NCBI RefSeq assembly: GCF_910585425.1
Contig: NZ_CAJUCP010000003.1
Span: forward strand, 62,001-126,000
DNA from: an uncultured Acetatifactor sp.
GTDB lineage: Bacteria > Bacillota > Clostridia > Lachnospirales > Lachnospiraceae
DNA: 64,000 bases
Direction of reading: 5' to 3'
The notes under the pieces are model-generated. The model was not told the DNA's origin. It searched no databases and saw only the letters and a program-made list of their open reading frames with translations. This document shows, piece by piece, positions 1 through 7,841 of the stretch. Numbering within the stretch: the stretch's first letter is position 1; each line of letters starts with the position of its first letter. The translations under genes were made by a program, and so were the position numbers.

Positions 1-606
1 AAGGGTTATTTAATTGATAATCCACTTATGGATAATTTACCTGTCCCATATGTTGGAGAGAGAAATACAGATATAGTTAATTTCTGCAGATTGACCAAAC
101 AAAAGAACTTGACTATGTTAATAGATGCCTTTTCTATCGTATATAAAAAGCATCCCGAAATGAACCTAAAAATTTTTGGTGATGGGGAGTTACATGATTC
201 GCTTGTAGAGTATATAAAGGAATTAGGTTTAAGTAGGAAAATATTCATTCTACCATTTATTAGCAACATTCATGAAGTAATTCTAAAGGCTTCGATGTAC
301 GTTTCCTCATCAGACTATGAGGGTGTGAGTAATTCGATGTTAGAAGCTATGGCGATAGGCTTGCCTTGTATATGTACTGATTGCCCTCCGGGAGGAGCTA
401 GAGAATTTATAATAAATAGAAAGAATGGAATATTGACCACTGTAGGAGATGTAACACAACTTTCACAGGCAATGCTGGAAATAATAGATAATCCAGATTT
501 TCAGATGCAGATTGGTAAATCTGCACAAAATATTTCGACTAGATTAAATAGTGATAAAATATTTTTGTGTTGGAAGAAAGTGATTTTTAAAAATAGGAGA
601 AAGTAA
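1..606 (+). CDS. Glycosyltransferase family 4, C-terminal part (5' end outside window)
   Basis: The reading frame is open from base 1, so the gene begins upstream; about 201 residues are visible. They form the nucleotide-sugar-binding half of a GT-B fold GT4 enzyme. The stretch VNFCRLTKQKNL starts the domain, IFGDGE follows, and the family E-x7-E motif is seen in DYEGVSNSMLEAMA with the usual GLPCICTD after it. By family knowledge it moves a sugar from a nucleotide donor onto a lipid-linked glycan at the cytoplasmic membrane face. Its stop lies one base before the next ATG, so it is cotranscribed with the ATP-grasp gene. Codons are AT-rich, like the rest of the locus to 7.5 kb. The acceptor and sugar cannot be told from the sequence. 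Confidence 0.9.
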   Translation, partial: KGYLIDNPLMDNLPVPYVGERNTDIVNFCRLTKQKNLTMLIDAFSIVYKKHPEMNLKIFGDGELHDSLVEYIKELGLSRKIFILPFISNIHEVILKASMYVSSSDYEGVSNSMLEAMAIGLPCICTDCPPGGAREFIINRKNGILTTVGDVTQLSQAMLEIIDNPDFQMQIGKSAQNISTRLNSDKIFLCWKKVIFKNRRK

Positions 607-607
607 A

Positions 608-1474
608 ATGGGGATAAAAGCTAAGCTAGGGAGAGTGTTGCCTGACAGTCTGTACCTTAAACTACAATATAAAAATATAATGGGAAGACAATTAGATTTG
701 AAGAATCCTAAAACATTTAATGAGAAGCTTCAGTGGTTGAAAATATATGACCATGATTCGAGGTATATTCAATATGTTGATAAGTATGAAGTTAAAAATA
801 TAGTATATCAAAAAATAGGTAAACAATATATTATTCCTACATTAGGAGTGTGGGACAAAGTTGAAGATATAGATTTTTCTATATTGCCAAAGCAGTTTGT
901 TCTAAAATGTACACATGATAGCGGAGGAGTTATTGTGTGCAGGGATAAAGAAAAATTAGATGTAGAGACTGTTAGAAAGAAATTAAAGAAATCATTAAAA
1001 AATAATTATTATTGGGGGGTAAGAGAATGGCCTTATAAAAAAGTTAGACCGCGTATAATAGCAGAAGAGTATAAAGCTGATAAAAATGATGGTTTAGTGG
1101 ATTATAAGCTGTTTTGCTTTGGAGGAAAGGTAGATAACATCATGGTTGTACGGGGGAGAGCCAATGGCAAACCACTTTTTTATCATTTTAATAAAGAATG
1201 GGAGCTTTGTAGATTCAATCGTCTGACAAGATCACTGCCAGAAGGTTACGTGGAAGAGAAGCCATTATTTATAGACGAAATGATAAACATTGCTGAGAAA
1301 CTAAGTGAAGGTTTTATCCATGTCCGCATTGACTTATACGAATGTGACGGTAGGATTTATTTCGGAGAATATACATTATATAATCAAAGCGGCTGGGAAA
1401 CAGGGTTTGATGATTATTCCGATGGATACTTGGGAAGCTTGATTGATTTGCCTAAAAAGAATAGTAGGAGGTAA
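608..1474 (+). CDS. TupA-like ATP-grasp protein (first copy)
   Basis: This 288-residue protein resembles the TupA-like ATP-grasp family (PF14305), named for a teichuronopeptide synthesis protein. Recognisable pieces are TFNEKLQWLK, VDKYEVK, LPKQFVLKCTHDSGG (the ATP-grasp phosphate loop region) and RIIAEEY. ATP-grasp enzymes join a carboxylate to an amine through an acyl phosphate, so a role in attaching an amino acid or peptide to the surface glycan is an inference. The gene follows the glycosyltransferase with a 1-base gap and overlaps the SDR start by one base (TAATG), so the genes form one operon. A clear paralogue lies at 6671-7546. The true substrate is unknown. Confidence 0.85.
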   Translation: MGIKAKLGRVLPDSLYLKLQYKNIMGRQLDLKNPKTFNEKLQWLKIYDHDSRYIQYVDKYEVKNIVYQKIGKQYIIPTLGVWDKVEDIDFSILPKQFVLKCTHDSGGVIVCRDKEKLDVETVRKKLKKSLKNNYYWGVREWPYKKVRPRIIAEEYKADKNDGLVDYKLFCFGGKVDNIMVVRGRANGKPLFYHFNKEWELCRFNRLTRSLPEGYVEEKPLFIDEMINIAEKLSEGFIHVRIDLYECDGRIYFGEYTLYNQSGWETGFDDYSDGYLGSLIDLPKKNSRR

Positions 1475-1482
1475 TGATTTGT

Positions 1483-2313
1483 ATGCTTTACAATGATACA
1501 CAAAATAGAATATCCGTAAATGTTAATATTGGACATTTGACTCCATCTGAATTGTTGAAAGGGCATGTTATTCTTATTACAGGAGCTACAGGAGGAATGG
1601 GGAAGGCGATATCAAAAAAATGTGTAACGCAAGGGGCAAAGGTTATCTTGGCAGATAAAGAAGAAAGAAAGTTGCATGAGCTTCAGAAAGAAATAGGGTA
1701 CGCTTCGCATTCTGTTTGTTTTGACATAAGAGATATATCACAATACCACCATGTTTTTGAAGATGCTGATGCTTTTTTTGGAAATATTGATTGTATTGTA
1801 AATAATGCAGGGGTGAGCTATCACGAAGGCGATTTTATGAATGTAACTGAGGAATCTTGGGATGTTCAGATGGAAATCAACTTGAAAGCACCGTATTTTT
1901 TGACACAAGAATGGATTCGCTATTATAGGCGTAAAAACATGAAATCTGGTAGAATTGTAATGATGGCTTCTGATACAAGTGGGATGGGTAGCACAATTCC
2001 CTATGGATTATCAAAGGCAGGTATTTCCAGTTTTACATATGGTCTTGCTAAGAGATTGATTATTGATGGTGTACGAGTTAATGCGATAGCACCTGGAACT
2101 ACTCTAACCCCTATGACAGATGATTTTACACATGGCGAGGTATGTCGAGCCACTACGCAGGGAAAGCGGGCTTTATTTCCGGAGGAAATAGCGGAATTAT
2201 GTGTTTTTTTACTATCAGACTTATCTACTTGTGTTTCTGGAAATGTATTTGGATGTTCAGAGGCAAATATTTGTTTTAACAATGTTGAACGTGAGCAGGA
2301 AACAAATCCATAA
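1483..2313 (+). CDS. Short-chain dehydrogenase/reductase
   Basis: A 276-residue classical SDR. The N-terminal Rossmann motif LITGATGGMGKAI fits TGxxxGxG, NNAG follows the fourth strand, and the catalytic YxxxK is seen as YGLSK, with a Ser upstream in MASDTS. It should oxidise or reduce an alcohol or ketone with NAD(P)H, perhaps on a sugar nucleotide. I chose the ATG at 1483 because AGGAGG at 1466-1471 is well spaced to it; an ATG at 1474 overlaps the previous stop and would add three residues. The tail after VFGCSEANICF is unusual for a sugar reductase, so the substrate is open. Low GC, like its neighbours. Confidence 0.85.
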   Translation: MLYNDTQNRISVNVNIGHLTPSELLKGHVILITGATGGMGKAISKKCVTQGAKVILADKEERKLHELQKEIGYASHSVCFDIRDISQYHHVFEDADAFFGNIDCIVNNAGVSYHEGDFMNVTEESWDVQMEINLKAPYFLTQEWIRYYRRKNMKSGRIVMMASDTSGMGSTIPYGLSKAGISSFTYGLAKRLIIDGVRVNAIAPGTTLTPMTDDFTHGEVCRATTQGKRALFPEEIAELCVFLLSDLSTCVSGNVFGCSEANICFNNVEREQETNP

Positions 2314-2369
2314 TTTTTCAGTAGAGTCATTAAATATTTGAGTTGATGTAAAGTATTTAAGAGTCCAAT

Positions 2370-3812
2370 ATGGCGAGCTTAAGCGTTCGTTATTGGCAAA
2401 TAAATAAAAAGGATAGGAAAGCTATGTTAGAGACAATGGGATGGATTTCATTAGTACCGATTACTATAGCAATTATATTAGCACTAGTTACAAAAAACAC
2501 AGTATTTTCCCTAATTGTTGCCTGTATTGTTGGAGTGTATCTTTCGGGGGGGCAGATGAGGTTTACAAACCTATTGCTCTCAGCTTTGGGCAATGAAGAC
2601 TTTATCTGGGTAGCGTTGAACATTATTTTGTTTGGCGTGCTGGTTGCATATTATGAAAAGAGCGGGGCCATTGACGGATTTACACGAATCATGAATGCGA
2701 AGAACCTGAAGCGGAAAGGGGTTCAAGTGGTGGCATGGATTTTAGGAATCTTTTGTTTTGCAGATTCCATGTCTCCTCTTTTTGTGGGGTCTGTAATGAG
2801 GAAGCTTTCTGATAGAACAAAAATATCAAGGGAAAAGCTCGCTTATATTGCTGATTCTACAGCGGCCCCAGTATCTGTTTTATATCCATTTACAGGATGG
2901 TCATCATATTTATTTGGGCTTGCGGTAGGAGTAGGGTGCATTGAGGATAGGACTCAGGCATTTAGTCTTATGCTTAAGGCGATACCCCTAAATCTATATG
3001 CCATTCTGAGTGTTTTGATGGTTTTGCTGATTTCATTAGGAGTTTTTAAGGACTTTGGCCCCATGAGACTTGCTGAAGAGCGATTAGGTAGGGAAAGTGA
3101 ATTGGTGGCGGATGAATCTGTACAGATGCCAGAAGCAGATGAGATTAAACGAGTCCCTATGAAAGAACGTGTTTTTTTAAACTTTGTTTTGCCATCATTT
3201 TTATTGCTTGGTATTTCTATTGGTTGTTTTTTTATTATGGGAAGTGTTAAGGTGCTTGAGGCTGTTACGATTGTGGTTATTTTAATGAGTATATCATTTT
3301 TGTGTCAGGGAATGAAATTACAGGAATTAAATAAAACTTTTGTAGATGGCATAAAAGATGCAATACCGGCATTGCTGGTCCTTGCAGTGGCTTATCCGCT
3401 TAACTTATTGAGTAGTCAGATGGGAACAGCTAACTTTATCATAAATGTAACAAGTGAAATTCTTTCGCCGAAAGTATTACCTGCTGGAATTTTTTGCATA
3501 TGTGCGATTATATCTTTTGCTACAGGGACTTCATGGGGGACATTTGCTATTGCAATGCCGTTAGCCCTGCCAATGGCTTTTAACGCATCAGGAAATAAAG
3601 TAGATTTTCTTGTTATTTCATGCTTTGCTGCGGTTGCTGGTGGAGGAGTATTTGGTGACCATTGCTCACCCGTCAGTGACACTACCATAATGGCTTCAAT
3701 GGGAGCAGATGTAGATCATATAGAGCATGTAAAAACACAACTTCCATATGCCGTTACCGTTGCGACAGTTACAATGATAGTTTATTTGGTAATTGGATTT
3801 CTGTTAGGATAG
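2370..3812 (+). CDS. NhaC-family transporter (Na+/H+ antiporter type)
   Basis: A 480-residue polytopic membrane protein with about a dozen hydrophobic segments. It matches the Na+/H+ antiporter NhaC-like family, with typical pieces such as FADSMSPLFVGSVMR, STAAPVSVLYPFTGW, ATGTSWGTFAIAMPLALP and GDHCSPVSDTTIMAS. Members exchange Na+ for H+ or for organic anions such as malate and lactate. A transporter of this kind is not a usual part of a polysaccharide locus; it may supply or export a small acid linked to the glycan, or may be a passenger. The start could be 2370 or the internal ATG at 2424, which begins MLETMGWISLVP; neither has a strong ribosome site. Confidence 0.85.
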   Translation: MASLSVRYWQINKKDRKAMLETMGWISLVPITIAIILALVTKNTVFSLIVACIVGVYLSGGQMRFTNLLLSALGNEDFIWVALNIILFGVLVAYYEKSGAIDGFTRIMNAKNLKRKGVQVVAWILGIFCFADSMSPLFVGSVMRKLSDRTKISREKLAYIADSTAAPVSVLYPFTGWSSYLFGLAVGVGCIEDRTQAFSLMLKAIPLNLYAILSVLMVLLISLGVFKDFGPMRLAEERLGRESELVADESVQMPEADEIKRVPMKERVFLNFVLPSFLLLGISIGCFFIMGSVKVLEAVTIVVILMSISFLCQGMKLQELNKTFVDGIKDAIPALLVLAVAYPLNLLSSQMGTANFIINVTSEILSPKVLPAGIFCICAIISFATGTSWGTFAIAMPLALPMAFNASGNKVDFLVISCFAAVAGGGVFGDHCSPVSDTTIMASMGADVDHIEHVKTQLPYAVTVATVTMIVYLVIGFLLG

Positions 3813-3882
3813 ATTCCTTAACAATAAATCAAGTGAGGAGAGATGGCATCTCGGTAAATGAACAACCATGGAAGTGATGAAA

Positions 3883-4917
3883 ATGGAAAATGATGCGAAT
3901 AGAACTATGGAAAACTGTAGATTTTTAAAGGCTGTATTGATGGTGCTGGTAATTTTAGGCCATAGCTGTGCATTTTGGGCAGATGAATGGTTTATTGGGA
4001 AACCGATAATTGATTCAAGTTTGTTGAAACTCGTTTATGGCTGGTTAAACTCATTCCATATATATACATTTGTACTGATTAGTGGATATATATTTACGTA
4101 TAAAATAGATCGGGGGGGTTATTCTGAGTTTGCCCTATTCCTAAAAAATAAGGCAAAGAGATTATTGCTCCCTTATATATTCACGACAATTGTCTGGGTA
4201 GTGCCGATTTCGGTATATTATTTTCATTGGGATTTAGAGTATTTGATTAAAAAATTTGTGTTGGCCATAAATCCAAGCCAGCTATGGTTTCTGTGGATGC
4301 TTTTCTGGGTTTTTATTATTGCTTGGGTGCTGAATAAGGTGACGATAAGAAAAACTTACTTGGAATTTTTCATAGTGGCTTTTTTCTATGGAATTGGAAG
4401 TATAGGAGTGCGTTTCTTTGATAACTTTTTTTGCATATGGTCGGCTTGTATATATCTTCCTTTTTTCTATATTGGGACAAGGATTAGAAGGGTACAAGAG
4501 ATAAGAAAATTATATATTGAAAATATCCCAGCTATGGTTTGGCTTGTTTTAGACATATTTATATTTATGGTTTCTCAAATGATTTTGAGTCAAATTCAAT
4601 TTCCAGGAGTGGGACTTGTGTTAGGATTACTTACTAATATAGTTGGCTCCATATCCGCTTTTATGATTTTACAAAAAGTAGCCGATAAGATAAACTGGAG
4701 CAGATTTTCTTTTATTGGTAAAATGATAACATATACCATGCCTATGTATCTTTTCCACCAGCAGATTATTTATTTTACACTAAATTTATTTAATGGGAAG
4801 GTTCATCCATATATTAATGTTCTTATTAATTTTACATGTGCCTTAATGCTATGCTTTATAATTAGTACAATCTTGATGAGGTTTAAACTTAGCAGATTAA
4901 TGCTGGGTGAGAAATAG
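3883..4917 (+). CDS. Acyltransferase 3 family membrane protein
   Basis: About 344 residues with ten or so membrane spans and the acyltransferase-3 pattern: a short N-terminal stretch, then FLKAVLMVLVILGHS with the likely catalytic His, and later WFLWMLFWVF and MYLFHQQ. Family members O-acetylate or otherwise acylate surface sugars, taking the acyl group across the membrane. I place the start at the ATG near 3883 (MENDANR), but an ATG at 3868 in the same frame is possible. It sits between the NhaC-type transporter and the flippase in the AT-rich locus, so its likely substrate is the repeat unit made here. Confidence 0.85.
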   Translation: MENDANRTMENCRFLKAVLMVLVILGHSCAFWADEWFIGKPIIDSSLLKLVYGWLNSFHIYTFVLISGYIFTYKIDRGGYSEFALFLKNKAKRLLLPYIFTTIVWVVPISVYYFHWDLEYLIKKFVLAINPSQLWFLWMLFWVFIIAWVLNKVTIRKTYLEFFIVAFFYGIGSIGVRFFDNFFCIWSACIYLPFFYIGTRIRRVQEIRKLYIENIPAMVWLVLDIFIFMVSQMILSQIQFPGVGLVLGLLTNIVGSISAFMILQKVADKINWSRFSFIGKMITYTMPMYLFHQQIIYFTLNLFNGKVHPYINVLINFTCALMLCFIISTILMRFKLSRLMLGEK

Positions 4918-4964
4918 AGTCATATAGGTCTTTGGAGCCTGTTTTGCCAGGGGGTGGTATACTC

Positions 4965-6479
4965 ATGCGAGCTAGAAGCCTTGCAAAAAATACAGTATCA
5001 TCATTGATATTTCAAATATGTACCATTGTATGCGGATTTATTCTTCCAAGATTGATTCTAAAAAGTTTTGGATCAGAAGTCAACGGATTGGTTAATTCAA
5101 TTACTGAGTTTTTAGGAATTATCTCCTTTTTGGAGCTTGGAGTTGGGGCAGTAGTGCAGTCATCGTTATTCAAGCCTTTAGCAACAAGAGATAACGAAGA
5201 AATCAGCAAAATTGTCGAATCTGCTCAAAAATTTTTTAGGATTCTTGCCATGATACTGGCAATCTATGTAGGGATTCTCATCTTTATATATCCGATTCTA
5301 GTAAATCAAAGCTTTGGTTTTGGTTATGTAGCAATTTTAATATTAGCAATGAGTATCAGTTCATTCGCTCAATATTATTTTGGAGTAGTGAATAGATTGC
5401 TATTGGTTGCTGATCAGCATGGTTATGTTGTTTATAGTATACAAACAGTTGTGATTATATTAAATACATTAGCATGTTTTGGGCTGATTAGACTGAACGC
5501 ATCGATTCAACTAGTAAAGCTAACAACATCAGTAATTTATCTGGCCGCACCTGTTTTAATGTCTTCATACATCAACAGATATTATAAAATAGATAAAAAA
5601 ATAAAATATGTAGGAGAACCTATAAATGGAAAATGGAATGGTGTTGCCCAGCATGTGGCTGCAGTAGTTTTAAATGGAACCGACAATATTGTATTGAGTA
5701 TTTTTACTAGTTTTTCAATGGTATCTATATACTCAGTGTACCATTTGGTATTGAATGGTGTAAAGAATCTTATGATTTCCATGACAAATGGCATACACTC
5801 TCTTCTAGGAGAACTATGGGCAAAACAGGAAAATGAAAAGTTACGAAAATATTTTGAATGGTCGGAATGGATTATACACACATCAACAACTTTTGTTTTT
5901 AGTGTCACAGCGATATTGATTGTACCATTTGTAAGTGTATATACAAAAGGCGTTAAAGATGCTGATTATGTACAGCCATTATTTGCCTTGCTGATTACTG
6001 CAGCAAGTGCTGCAGTATGCTATAGGCTTCCATATAGTATAATGATTTTGGCATCTGGTCACTATAAGCAGACTCAAAAATGCTATATAGCCGCGGCAGG
6101 AATCAACATAATAATATCGGTTATCTGCGTCAAGTCTCATGGCTTAATAGGTGTAGCAATAGGAACACTTGCAGCTATTTTTTACCAAACACTGTGGATG
6201 TCTGTTTACGTATCAAATCATTTGGTAAAACGTCAAAAGAGAATATTTTTTAAACAAATTATAGTGGATATTGCTACAGCAATTATAATATACAAAGCGA
6301 CCCAAGGGCTGCATATAGATAAATTAAGTTATTCTTCATGGATAGTACTTGCTATTTATGTATCCGTTATTGGAATAGCAATAACAATTGCTATAAATAT
6401 TATTTTTAACCATACATATGTAAAGAAGATGGCTGTTTTTGTTATTTATATTTTTAACAGAAAATCTCTCGAACTGTAA
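4965..6479 (+). CDS. Polysaccharide flippase, Wzx/MATE-like
   Basis: A 504-residue membrane protein with 12-14 predicted spans and the pattern of the oligosaccharide flippase family: an N-terminal amphipathic stretch ending NTVSSLIFQICTIV, then PRLILKSFGSEVNGLVNS and FLGIISFLELGVG. Such proteins turn lipid-linked repeat units to the outer membrane face before polymerisation. The start at 4965 is preferred because GGGGGTGG lies about 7 bases before it; an upstream in-frame ATG at 4932 would add 11 poorly fitting residues. No Wzy-type polymerase was recognised in the part of the locus visible here, so it may lie upstream of the window. Confidence 0.9.
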   Translation: MRARSLAKNTVSSLIFQICTIVCGFILPRLILKSFGSEVNGLVNSITEFLGIISFLELGVGAVVQSSLFKPLATRDNEEISKIVESAQKFFRILAMILAIYVGILIFIYPILVNQSFGFGYVAILILAMSISSFAQYYFGVVNRLLLVADQHGYVVYSIQTVVIILNTLACFGLIRLNASIQLVKLTTSVIYLAAPVLMSSYINRYYKIDKKIKYVGEPINGKWNGVAQHVAAVVLNGTDNIVLSIFTSFSMVSIYSVYHLVLNGVKNLMISMTNGIHSLLGELWAKQENEKLRKYFEWSEWIIHTSTTFVFSVTAILIVPFVSVYTKGVKDADYVQPLFALLITAASAAVCYRLPYSIMILASGHYKQTQKCYIAAAGINIIISVICVKSHGLIGVAIGTLAAIFYQTLWMSVYVSNHLVKRQKRIFFKQIIVDIATAIIIYKATQGLHIDKLSYSSWIVLAIYVSVIGIAITIAINIIFNHTYVKKMAVFVIYIFNRKSLEL

Positions 6480-6670
6480 CTTTTCGATACTCTAATGTTT
6501 TAACAGAATAGCCTTTGGAGTATTGTAGGGGATATTAAAATGCTAGAAGTTGGTGTGGGCATCTATATAGATGTTGGATAAAGGGATTCTTTTTGGGGAA
6601 GTTCTGGGGAATTAATGCTGTGAATAATTTGGAGTGGTATCAATAATGTGTGTGCAGAGGAGAGAGTGGG

Positions 6671-7546
6671 ATGCTGATTAGGGTAAAAGCAAAATTAGGT
6701 CAATTATTACCTGATAATATGTATTTGAGAATACAATTTAGAAGAATCATGGGTCAGAATTTAAATTTGAAAAAACCACAAACATTTAATGAAAAACTGC
6801 AATGGTTGAAGATTCATGATCATAACTCAGATTATATAAAGCTTGTAGACAAATATGAAGTGAAAGGTATTGTTGCTAATGTAATAGGAGAAGAACATAT
6901 CATTCCAACATATGGTATATGGGATTCGTTTGAGCAAATAGATTTTTCTAAACTTCCGAAACAATTTGTCCTTAAATGTACACATGATAGTGGTGGATTA
7001 ATAATATGCAATGATAAGGAACAACTGGATATAGAGGCAGCACGGAAAAAAATAAATAAGTGTCTACAAACAAATTATTATCAGTTTGGGAGAGAATGGC
7101 CGTATAAATATGTTAAACCCAGAATTATTGCAGAAAAATATATGGAAGAATCTGGTACAGTAGGACTTAAGGACTATAAGATTCATAATTTTAATGGTAT
7201 ACCCAAAATAATACTTGTCTGTACAGGAAGATTTTCAGAAATGGGGCTATGTGAAAATTTCTATAATGTGGAATGGAAAATGCTTGATTTAAAACGCCCA
7301 AATCATTTGAATATGGAGAATAAAATTCCAATTCCCAAAAAGATAAATAAGATGCTGGAATATGCAAAACTTCTTTCAAAGGATTATCCCTTTGTAAGGA
7401 CCGACTTTTACTGTATAGACGATAAAATTTATTTTGGTGAATTAACATTCTATCCGGCAAGTGGCTTCGAAAAATTTGAGCCAGAAAAATGGGACAATAT
7501 ACTTGGAGAATGGATTGATTTATCTAATGTGAGGGAAAACAGTTAG
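6671..7546 (+). CDS. TupA-like ATP-grasp protein (second copy)
   Basis: A 291-residue paralogue of the protein at 608-1474, sharing TFNEKLQWLK, VDKYEVK, LPKQFVLKCTHDSGG and REWPYK, with a more divergent C-terminal third. It belongs to the TupA-like ATP-grasp family. The start is set at the ATG at 6671, which follows GAGGAGAG by about seven bases; a GTG at 6650 is in frame. A 165-base gap separates it from the flippase. Having two copies suggests two different acceptor or donor groups, or two successive additions, but that is inference. It is the last AT-rich gene before base composition changes. Confidence 0.85.
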   Translation: MLIRVKAKLGQLLPDNMYLRIQFRRIMGQNLNLKKPQTFNEKLQWLKIHDHNSDYIKLVDKYEVKGIVANVIGEEHIIPTYGIWDSFEQIDFSKLPKQFVLKCTHDSGGLIICNDKEQLDIEAARKKINKCLQTNYYQFGREWPYKYVKPRIIAEKYMEESGTVGLKDYKIHNFNGIPKIILVCTGRFSEMGLCENFYNVEWKMLDLKRPNHLNMENKIPIPKKINKMLEYAKLLSKDYPFVRTDFYCIDDKIYFGELTFYPASGFEKFEPEKWDNILGEWIDLSNVRENS

Positions 7547-7554
7547 GAAAAGTC

Positions 7555-7724
7555 AAACTTAAAATTGACGGCACAGCACTCGCGACCGTTCCGCTCTTGT
7601 CCACATAGAGCTCTTTTCGCCCTGCCCTGAACCTGCATTACCGATGTTCAGATAATTTTCCATAAATATCAGGCTCCATTCCGACATAAATGCCGCTTGG
7701 GATAGTCCAGGCGGCCTTTGTCAT
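7555..7724 (-). pseudogene. Remnant of an AAA-ATPase-like (PF09820-type) gene
   Basis: Read on the minus strand from an ATG at 7724, with TAGGAG just before it, the sequence gives MTKAAWTIPSGIYVG. It then gives YLNIGNAG in one frame and FRAGRKELYVDKSG in another. The pairing NIGNxxF...YVDKSG is the hallmark start of the large clostridial AAA-ATPase-like family, in which this N-terminal piece normally leads into an ATPase domain. Here the frame changes and no ATPase domain follows; the coding stops near the end of the second ATP-grasp gene. It is therefore a decayed 5' fragment, probably left where the polysaccharide block was inserted or replaced. Confidence 0.55.
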
Positions 7725-7841
7725 CTCCTAGCTAAACATATTCTTTATACAAGCGAGGTGTTTACATCCGAGGCACCCCATGGTAAAATAAGATACCAAA
7801 GTAGTCACCCTTCATCTAATGCATTGCCACAGGAGGTCATA

